NCBI RefSeq assembly: GCF_010892395.1
Contig: NZ_JAACKB010000218.1
Location: 1 to 5,085 of the forward strand
Direction of reading: 5' to 3'
DNA: 5,085 bases
Origin: Sulfurovum sp. bin170
GTDB lineage: Bacteria; Campylobacterota; Campylobacteria; Campylobacterales; Sulfurovaceae
The notes beneath the pieces are model-generated. The model saw nothing but the letters and a program-made list of their open reading frames with translations, made no database searches and had not been told where the DNA came from. Positions 1 through 5,085 of the stretch are shown piece by piece. Position 1 is the stretch's first letter; each line of letters begins with the position of its first letter. A program made the position numbers and the translations under genes.

Positions 1-2
1 AG

Positions 3-68
3 GTATCAGAGTTGGTTGAAACAGGATCGCTTCTTCAAAAAGTTGAAAAGGTTGTTCCGTTGGATTAG
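3..68 (+). CDS. Possible 3' end of an unidentified gene (partial)
   Basis: An open frame enters from the left edge and ends at a TAG at 66-68, giving 21 residues that end in KVEKVVPLD. The mix of Val, Leu, Glu and Lys looks like the tail of a soluble protein, but it is too short to assign to a family. A second plus-strand frame (from base 1, ending with TAA at 76-78) is also open and is rich in Lys, Arg and Phe, which is less protein-like. The stretch matters because the last codons of the minus-strand SNF2 gene run antisense across it, so those codons are probably not native to the helicase. It could be the end of a transposase or of an ordinary neighbour; nothing visible decides between them, and it may not be coding at all. 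Confidence 0.25.
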   Translation, partial: VSELVETGSLLQKVEKVVPLD

Positions 69-3038
69 AATATTATAAAGAGTGCTTATTATGAATAAAT
101 CAAAATATATACTGCTAATTTTTATCGCCTCTTCTCTTTTTCGTGTAGAGCCTGTTAGTTTGGTGTAGGCAATTTTTCTCTTTTTAATCTCAGCTTCTAT
201 TATGCTCAACATCGAGGTAAATTGTGAAAAGACCAATACTTTTCGCCCTTCCAAATTGAGGTCATCTATCAGCTCCAAAAACATCTCTAGTTTAGCTGAC
301 TCTTTGATACTTTTCGCACTCTCTAGTTTCAAGAGTTGTGGGTGACAGCAGACCTGTCTGAGTTTTAGCAGAGCATCCAGTATCGTGATATGACTTCGAG
401 ACAACCCCTTACCTTTTATCGCCTCTCTTACTTTTTTCTCCATCGTCACACGAATATTCTCATAGAGTTTAGCCTGTTTTTTGCTAAATTTGGCTCGTTT
501 GATGATTTCTGTTTTGGGTGGTAGCTCTTTGACCACCTCCTCTTTGGTTCTTCTCAGGATAAACGGTGCTATTTTTTTATTGAGAAGTTCTCTTCTTTTG
601 AGGTCATACTCCTGTTCTATTGGGTTTTGATAGAAAGATTTAAAGGTTTTTAAGTTGTCCAAAAATCCACCCATCAAAAAGTCAAGAATAGACCACAACT
701 CACCCAAATGGTTCTCGATAGGTGTTCCACTAAGTGCTAGTTTATATTGTGAGTTAAAAGATTTTATTGCCACTGCCATCTTGGTTTTTGGGTTTTTTAT
801 CTTTTGGGCTTCATCAAGAATAATATAGAGAAATTTTTTCTTTTGGTACTTCTCCTCATCTCGTTGTGCCAGTTGATAGGTGGTCAAGATAATATCAAAC
901 TGCTCCATCTGTTCAAATTGTTTAGCCCTGTCAACACCATAAAGCTCTAAAAAGGTCAAATCAGGGGTAAACTTCTTAATCTCATTTTTCCAATTCCCTA
1001 TCAGAGAAGTTGGCATCACAATTAGACTGGGCTTATTAAGCTCTCCTCTATGTTTCAGCAGTTGCAAAAATGCCAGTGTCTGCACCGTCTTTCCAAGCCC
1101 CATATCATCTGCCAGAATCCCACTAAAATTAAACTCATGCAGGAAGTTTAACCAATCAAGCCCAAACTGCTGGTACTCTCGTAACTCGGCTTGTAGATTG
1201 GGTGAGGGGGGAACCTGTTCTATCCCCTTAAAATCTTTGAGTTTTTGTGAGAGTGCCTTTAGCTCTTTTGCCCCTTTCCAAACAATATCAGCATCTTCAT
1301 CAATGTCCAAAAGGTGAGCATCAAATGGTTTGATAATAAGATTGTCTCCCTCTTTCTTATCAAAGAGTTCAAAGATAGTTTGTAAAATGGGTCTAATATC
1401 TTTGGCGTTGATATGCAAAAAATTACCCTCTTCAAGCTCCAAGTTAAGTTTTTCAGGTAGCTCGTCCACACTATCAAACTCCTGCAACAGTGAAGCAACA
1501 ATCGGCAAAAGAGCCACTGTACGACCTCCAATATCGACTGAAAATGAGAGTTCAAACCAAGGATTGGTATCGCCAGATTCACTGCTCTCTACGGTGATAG
1601 TCTCCATATACTCAAATTTATAATTAAAGTTATTAGCAATCTCTATCTCCCACCCTCTCTCTCTTAGCTGTGGGGCTTGCTCCTCAGTAAAGTGTCGCCA
1701 TCGTTCAATGGCTACTTGCATAGAGGGGTTAGCAAAGCTTAAATAGGCAGATACCTGTGGTTCAAACGCAAACCCTGCCTCTTCTATTACACCTCTGTAC
1801 TCCTGCTCTTTTTCTATATCTCTTATAATTTTTACAGTTTGATTCTCTCTGTTTTGAATTGCTGTTGAACCTTGGGTATATGAGGCTATCTTGTGGGTAT
1901 CATATAAAAAACCAAGCTCCATAAGGTGCATAGTTTTATTTAAATTTTTTTGTCCATAGATATAGAGATGAGGCTTTGGTGTGGTCTTCAACTCCTCTAA
2001 CTCAAACTTAGAAGGGAGAGGAAAGTTCACATTTGGTAACTCTTCTAAAACTCTTTGAGTGAGATTTACAAGACTTTTGTTAGGAAGTTCAGGAGCATTA
2101 ACCATAAAATCCAAAGTTTCACGATTGTACTCACTCTCTATCTCATAAATCAAATTTTCAACACTATTAATACACAAAGCAGGAGAAGTTTTAGAGATGA
2201 GATACTCATCAGGAGTCAAATTTGAGACCAACTTACTCTTTGTATTTCCCTCCCTCCATGAAAAGGTTAATATTTTTTTAGTCTCAATAAACACTAATGC
2301 TTTTGAGCTAGATTGAAAATAACACTTATTGGTTGCTACTAATCTTTTGAGAAGAGATGCTCCATACTCACCTTCAAACTCTATGGTTCGAGAATAGCGA
2401 TAATGACCCATTATACTTGAAAGAGAGCCTATAATATCTCTGTCTGCATCATCAAGATACTCTTTTCTCTTATAGTCATTAAAGAAGTTATCTCTCTTAA
2501 GAATATTTCCTTTTGATAGATTACCACTTTTAAGAGTCATGGCTCTATAAAACTCAATATCGCTCTTGTCATAATTAAATCTATGCTCAAAAAGTCTATA
2601 GATTAAAAAATACTCCTGTTGCTCTTTTTGGCTACTTACCGTATCCTTATTTATCGCTATAAACTTATGTAACCATTTTTGAGCTTGGACATCAACTATA
2701 TCCTTATGTTCCCGAACTTTTGGACTAGGGCGATGCTCACTCATAATCTGAAAAAGCACTGCCACTACATGTTTACAGTTGTACCCCATAGGACAAGTAC
2801 ACTCTCCCTCTACCTCACTGTTATCTGCATTGGGCATCACTATCTTCTGCTCATAGTTATAACTGCCACTCACTTTTGAAAAAATAGTAGTAATGGGTGA
2901 AGAGAGTTTATAACTAGTGGTCTTATAGCTTTTAACCTCCATCACTCGACCATCAAGATAATATTCATTGCCTCGCAATATGGTTCTTTGGTCAAAATTG
3001 TCTCGGATGTCATTGAGGGTGATATGTAAATCAGTCAT
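6..3038 (-). CDS. SWIM zinc-finger SNF2-family helicase, C-terminally truncated
   Basis: This is a SNF2-type (superfamily 2) double-stranded-DNA translocase of the bacterial SWIM-SNF2 class, expected to be cytosolic and to use ATP to move on DNA or remodel protein-DNA complexes. Its cellular role is not known from the sequence. Numbering from the Met at 3038, a SWIM zinc finger (CxCx5CxH) has ligands C80, C82, C88 and H90. A long poorly conserved middle region follows, then the first RecA lobe: Walker A DDMGLGKT at 644-651 (Lys650), motif Ia around VMPTSLIGNW, Walker B DEAQ at 742-745, and motif III SGTP at 770-773. The second lobe begins with motif IV VLVFSQF at 934-940 and reaches TRKREEAI ending near residue 972. 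After that come 38 residues unrelated to the family, ending at a TGA at 6-8. The usual motif V (GG.GLNL type) and motif VI (Q..dR.hRiGQ type) are absent from every minus frame of the remaining bases, so this is a truncation and not a local frameshift. About 100-130 native residues are missing and ATPase coupling is probably lost, so it may be a pseudogene. An in-frame ATG at 3044 lies only 2 bases from the AGG; the ATG at 3038 has an 8-base spacer and is preferred. Confidence 0.88.
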   Translation of the reverse strand: MTDLHITLNDIRDNFDQRTILRGNEYYLDGRVMEVKSYKTTSYKLSSPITTIFSKVSGSYNYEQKIVMPNADNSEVEGECTCPMGYNCKHVVAVLFQIMSEHRPSPKVREHKDIVDVQAQKWLHKFIAINKDTVSSQKEQQEYFLIYRLFEHRFNYDKSDIEFYRAMTLKSGNLSKGNILKRDNFFNDYKRKEYLDDADRDIIGSLSSIMGHYRYSRTIEFEGEYGASLLKRLVATNKCYFQSSSKALVFIETKKILTFSWREGNTKSKLVSNLTPDEYLISKTSPALCINSVENLIYEIESEYNRETLDFMVNAPELPNKSLVNLTQRVLEELPNVNFPLPSKFELEELKTTPKPHLYIYGQKNLNKTMHLMELGFLYDTHKIASYTQGSTAIQNRENQTVKIIRDIEKEQEYRGVIEEAGFAFEPQVSAYLSFANPSMQVAIERWRHFTEEQAPQLRERGWEIEIANNFNYKFEYMETITVESSESGDTNPWFELSFSVDIGGRTVALLPIVASLLQEFDSVDELPEKLNLELEEGNFLHINAKDIRPILQTIFELFDKKEGDNLIIKPFDAHLLDIDEDADIVWKGAKELKALSQKLKDFKGIEQVPPSPNLQAELREYQQFGLDWLNFLHEFNFSGILADDMGLGKTVQTLAFLQLLKHRGELNKPSLIVMPTSLIGNWKNEIKKFTPDLTFLELYGVDRAKQFEQMEQFDIILTTYQLAQRDEEKYQKKKFLYIILDEAQKIKNPKTKMAVAIKSFNSQYKLALSGTPIENHLGELWSILDFLMGGFLDNLKTFKSFYQNPIEQEYDLKRRELLNKKIAPFILRRTKEEVVKELPPKTEIIKRAKFSKKQAKLYENIRVTMEKKVREAIKGKGLSRSHITILDALLKLRQVCCHPQLLKLESAKSIKESAKLEMFLELIDDLNLEGRKVLVFSQFTSMLSIIEAEIKKRKIAYTKLTGSTRKREEAIKISSIYFDLFIISTLYNILIQRNNLFNFLKKRSCFNQL

Positions 3039-3046
3039 AACCATTA

Positions 3047-3050
3047 CCTA
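3047..3050 (-). promoter_or_regulatory. Weak ribosome binding site deciding the SNF2 start
   Basis: On the minus strand a TAGG core lies upstream of two in-frame ATG codons, at 3044 and 3038. The spacer is 2 bases to the first and 8 bases to the second. An 8-base spacer is normal for a Shine-Dalgarno contact and 2 is too short, so the start at 3038 (MTDLHITL) is favoured. The match to the anti-Shine-Dalgarno is only 3-4 bases. Confidence 0.45.
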
Positions 3051-3069
3051 AATTTTAAATTTTGAAGTA

Positions 3070-3075
3070 ATGATA
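3070..3075 (-). promoter_or_regulatory. Candidate -10 box for the SNF2 gene
   Basis: Read on the minus strand this is TATCAT, four of six matches to TATAAT, preceded by a T-rich run (TTTTTTCAC). It lies about 30 bases upstream of the preferred start codon. No good -35 box sits 16-18 bases further upstream, which is common for sigma-70 promoters in Campylobacterota, where upstream T-rich periodicity replaces it. The intergenic region is AT-rich, so a chance match is possible. Confidence 0.25.
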
Positions 3076-3112
3076 GTGAAAAAATGGTTTAAGGTGAGTT
3101 AAAAATTTGAGT

Positions 3113-3145
3113 TTAACAGAAAAGAATATAGAATATCACTATTAA
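3113..3145 (+). promoter_or_regulatory. Candidate promoter region for the TRIC channel gene
   Basis: The 123-130 bp divergent region must carry the channel gene's promoter. Candidate -10 hexamers on the plus strand are TATAGA at 3127-3132 and TATTAA at 3140-3145. A TTAACA at 3113-3118 resembles a -35 box and lies 18 bases before CACTAT at 3137-3142. None of the combinations is strong, and the whole stretch is AT-rich, so this marks a region and not a mapped promoter. Confidence 0.25.
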
Positions 3146-3155
3146 TAAAATCTCA

Positions 3156-3160
3156 AAGGA
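3156..3160 (+). promoter_or_regulatory. Ribosome binding site of the TRIC channel gene
   Basis: AAGGA lies 7 bases before the ATG at 3168. It is a good purine-rich Shine-Dalgarno match with ideal spacing and fixes the start of the channel gene. Confidence 0.75.
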
Positions 3161-3167
3161 AACCAAA

Positions 3168-3767
3168 ATGTTCGAAATCACAGAATACATCGGCATCATC
3201 GCCTTTGCCATCAGTGGATTTTTCGTCGGTGCAAGAAACAGACTAGACTTTTTAGGTGTACTTATCTCCGTATTCTTAACAGCACTAGGTGGAGGAATCA
3301 TACGCGATATACTGGTAGACAAAACACCCTATACCTTTATCCACACGGCTCCTGCTGTCACTATTTTAGTGGTAATGATTCTACTAATACTTTTTAAATT
3401 TCACAAAAAAGAGAGCATTGAGAACAAGCCGTGGTTTATCATAAGTGACTCCATTGGACTCATCTCATTTAGCATCACAGGGGCATTAATCGCGATAGAG
3501 AATCATCTGAACATTACAGGTGTTTTGGTCTTATCTTTTATCACGGCAGTAGGTGGTGGGATTATTCGTGATGTGATTATCAACGAGGTTCCCTTTATCT
3601 TCAAAACAGGATTTTATGGAACCGTCTCTCTTTTGGTGGGGTTTATCCTCTACATACTCAGCCTCTATGAGCAAATATCTTTTCCTACTCTACTTCTTGT
3701 TTTTCTATTGGGTGTGAGCATTCGACTACTTGCTTATTATAGACACTGGTCTATACCATTGAAGTAG
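3168..3767 (+). CDS. TRIC family (UPF0126/YadS-like) cation channel protein
   Basis: This is a small integral inner-membrane protein of the prokaryotic trimeric intracellular cation channel family; studied bacterial and archaeal members form trimers that pass monovalent cations such as K+ and Na+. The 199-residue length is typical (about 200). The family's internal duplication is plain: GGGIIRD occurs at residues 41-47 and again at 129-135, each followed within several residues by a proline (TPYTF and VPFIF). Each half holds three hydrophobic segments, roughly 7-22, 28-44 and 60-77 in the first and 90-110, 116-132 and 148-166 in the second, with a seventh near 172-190, matching the 3+3+1 fold. 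The glycine-rich motifs line the pore in solved structures. The protein ends in a short basic tail. A strong AAGGA site 7 bases upstream supports the start. It is transcribed away from the SNF2 gene and toward the antiporter, so it appears monocistronic. The reading frame is intact. Ion selectivity and physiological role cannot be read from the sequence. Confidence 0.93.
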   Translation: MFEITEYIGIIAFAISGFFVGARNRLDFLGVLISVFLTALGGGIIRDILVDKTPYTFIHTAPAVTILVVMILLILFKFHKKESIENKPWFIISDSIGLISFSITGALIAIENHLNITGVLVLSFITAVGGGIIRDVIINEVPFIFKTGFYGTVSLLVGFILYILSLYEQISFPTLLLVFLLGVSIRLLAYYRHWSIPLK

Positions 3768-3772
3768 AGAAA

Positions 3773-3794
3773 AGAGCATCTTAATGATGCCTCT
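3773..3794 (-). terminator. Weak hairpin at the convergent gene ends
   Basis: GCATC at 3776-3780 pairs with GATGC at 3786-3790 around a 5-base loop, and AGA/TCT can extend the stem past one bulged C at 3791. Read on the minus strand it is followed by TCTTTTCTCT, a pyrimidine-rich run resembling a poor U-tract, so it could end transcription of the antiporter gene. On the plus strand no T-run follows. It overlaps the antiporter's stop codon and last codons. The stem is short, so this is tentative. Confidence 0.3.
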
Positions 3795-5085
3795 CTGCAT
3801 CTACCTCTTTATCAAACGACCTCTTATTAAACATAATAATCCCCACCAACACAGAAGCATAAACAAAAGTAGAAATTAATATCACCCCAATTACAATCGC
3901 ATCAAACATCTCTTTGTGTTCAAACCCTGCTGGTAGCATCTGCAACATAACAATAGAAAGTCCCCCTTTGATTCCCGCAAAGAGTAGAACCGACCACCAA
4001 CGCACTCCGATATTTGTCATTTTGGTTGTAAGATTGGAGACAATCCCAAAAGTTCCCATCATAAATGCACGAATTAGTGTCGTTATTAGAAACATTAAGA
4101 GTATCTCTGTTTGATATTTCAAAAGCATATCAAGATGAACGATACTTGCCATCGACATAAACAGAAAAGTATTGGCAAGAAGTGCCAACACTGCCACATA
4201 GTTCAAGTTCTGTTTGTGTCGTTCAATATGACTTACATCCGAGCTTAGTTTTCTAGTGAGTCCACTCATAAAGTTTGTTGAGAAGATTTTTTTGCTTTGG
4301 TTAGTTTTATCAACAATTCTTCGAGCTTTTCTCACTCTATCTGATACCTTGTCAAAAGACTTTTGGGTAATGGTATTGAGTGTGATAATAGCAACGATTA
4401 CAGCTAAAAGTCCTGCTAGATGGAAATGTTCAGCCACCTCAAACGCTCCATAGGCTGTTAGCAATATAAGCACCAACTCACTCATTGGGTCTTGTGTTAG
4501 TCGCATCAAAAAGACTCCAAGATAACCAACTAGTAGTCCAATAATCACGGAGAAGAAGAGAACTTTTAGACTCACTACAGCTATATCAACAGCTCCTATA
4601 TCAGCTCCATTCATCATTGGAATAGCGATAAATACAAAGATGATAAGTGCTGTGGCATCATTAAATAGAGACTCACCCTCTGCTAAGATTTTGAGCTTAT
4701 GAGGAACTTTGAAGCTAGAGAAAACAGAGACCACGGAGACAGGGTCGGTCGCCAAGACCATAGCAAACAGAGCGATAATTGCTCCTGTAGAGAGATGATA
4801 CTCTGCGAAAAAGGTGTTTGCAGTAAATATACCAAATGCGATAGAGATAGCCACAGATAGAACAGCCAAATAGAGCAGACTCAATGCATTTTTCTTTAAA
4901 TCTTCAAGTTTTAGTTGCAAGGCATCCGAGGCGATAAGGATAGGAATAAGGAATAGAACCAAATTGGCAAATGTCGCTTCTGAAAATAGCACCATATTTG
5001 GAAACATATAGTAAAAAAGGTAACTCAAACTTATCAGAGTGATGGGTGAAGGAATTTTGAGGTACTTTTGGGATTCAATGGATAT
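3781..5085 (-). CDS. CPA1/NhaP-type cation:proton antiporter (5' end beyond the window)
   Basis: This is a multi-pass inner-membrane exchanger of the monovalent cation:proton antiporter-1 family, expected to swap Na+ (or K+) for H+ and so help with pH and sodium homeostasis. The 434 visible residues contain about a dozen hydrophobic segments. Family marks, numbered from the right edge, are ATDP at 112-115, the Asn-Asp pair within EGESLFND at 136-143 (the likely ion-binding site), and GIKGGLS at 371-377, the counterpart of the usual G-x-R/K-G-x-x-S segment in a late helix. A charged, Lys/Arg-rich loop at about 240-295 separates the two halves, and a hydrophilic tail of about 15 residues ends in two His. 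The frame has no stop codon between 5028 and 5085. A TTG at 5026-5028 and an ATG at 5005-5007 lack a Shine-Dalgarno site, and the residues upstream (KYLKIPSPITLISLSYLFYY) read as a normal first or second membrane helix. The real start is therefore outside the window. It converges on the channel gene with 13 bp between stop codons. Exact ion specificity is unknown. Confidence 0.9.
   Translation of the reverse strand: MSIESQKYLKIPSPITLISLSYLFYYMFPNMVLFSEATFANLVLFLIPILIASDALQLKLEDLKKNALSLLYLAVLSVAISIAFGIFTANTFFAEYHLSTGAIIALFAMVLATDPVSVVSVFSSFKVPHKLKILAEGESLFNDATALIIFVFIAIPMMNGADIGAVDIAVVSLKVLFFSVIIGLLVGYLGVFLMRLTQDPMSELVLILLTAYGAFEVAEHFHLAGLLAVIVAIITLNTITQKSFDKVSDRVRKARRIVDKTNQSKKIFSTNFMSGLTRKLSSDVSHIERHKQNLNYVAVLALLANTFLFMSMASIVHLDMLLKYQTEILLMFLITTLIRAFMMGTFGIVSNLTTKMTNIGVRWWSVLLFAGIKGGLSIVMLQMLPAGFEHKEMFDAIVIGVILISTFVYASVLVGIIMFNKRSFDKEVDAERHH

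Noticed and set aside
88..104. TTATT/AATAA mini-hairpin after the left-edge frame as a terminator
   Set aside because: The stem is only five A-T pairs with a 3-base loop and no following T-run, so it is expected by chance in this AT-rich stretch.
6..125. A simple frameshift as the cause of the SNF2 C-terminal loss
   Set aside because: Reading all three minus frames over bases 1-119 gives no motif V or motif VI sequence, so changing frame does not restore the protein.
1330..1623. Plus-strand 97-codon open frame inside the SNF2 gene, with a minus-strand frame at 1259-1582
   Set aside because: Both overlap conserved SNF2 coding sequence in other frames. Their Ser- and Leu-rich composition is the usual result of reading such a gene out of frame, and neither has a convincing ribosome binding site.
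3113..3322. Minus-strand 69-codon open frame upstream of and inside the channel gene
   Set aside because: It lies mostly antisense to the well-supported TRIC gene, covers its ribosome binding site, and has no family features. It is a shadow frame.
3914..4453. Two plus-strand open frames of about 65 codons inside the antiporter gene
   Set aside because: They are antisense to conserved membrane helices of the antiporter and show no independent coding evidence.
1..5085. CRISPR array, tRNA or rRNA genes, or a defence island built around the SNF2 helicase
   Set aside because: No regularly spaced repeats or tRNA-like cloverleaf arms are visible. The helicase's visible neighbours are transporters, with no methylase, nuclease or other defence partner in the window.

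Overview
The window (5085 bases, AT-rich) most resembles a chromosomal stretch from a Campylobacterota (epsilonproteobacterial) organism of the Sulfurimonas/Sulfurovum type. This is an inference from base composition, AT-ending codons, Lys/Ile/Leu-rich proteins and tight gene packing; no rRNA or other phylogenetic marker is present to confirm it.

Layout: three substantial genes fill almost everything. (1) On the minus strand, 6-3038, is a large SWIM zinc-finger SNF2-type helicase/translocase whose normal coding sequence stops matching the family at about base 120-125. Its last ~38 codons run through unrelated DNA, so the second RecA-like lobe is cut before helicase motifs V and VI. (2) On the plus strand, 3168-3767, is an intact 199-residue TRIC-type (UPF0126/YadS-like) small cation channel, divergent from the helicase across a 123-130 bp intergenic region that must hold both promoters. 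(3) On the minus strand, from 3781 through the right edge, is a CPA1/NhaP-type cation:proton antiporter, convergent with the channel gene with only 13 bp between the stop codons. The antiporter frame stays open to base 5085, so its true start lies outside the window.

The left 119 bases are of different origin from the helicase. A short plus-strand frame ends at 68 and may be the 3' end of an unidentified gene. The junction at about 119-125 looks like a rearrangement, an element insertion or an assembly join.

Together, the channel and antiporter suggest monovalent-cation and pH homeostasis, although they are convergent and so not an operon. I see no CRISPR array, tRNA, rRNA, complete mobile element or recognisable defence island. 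There is no convincing new biological system here; the best lead is the broken SNF2 gene and what lies beyond the left edge.
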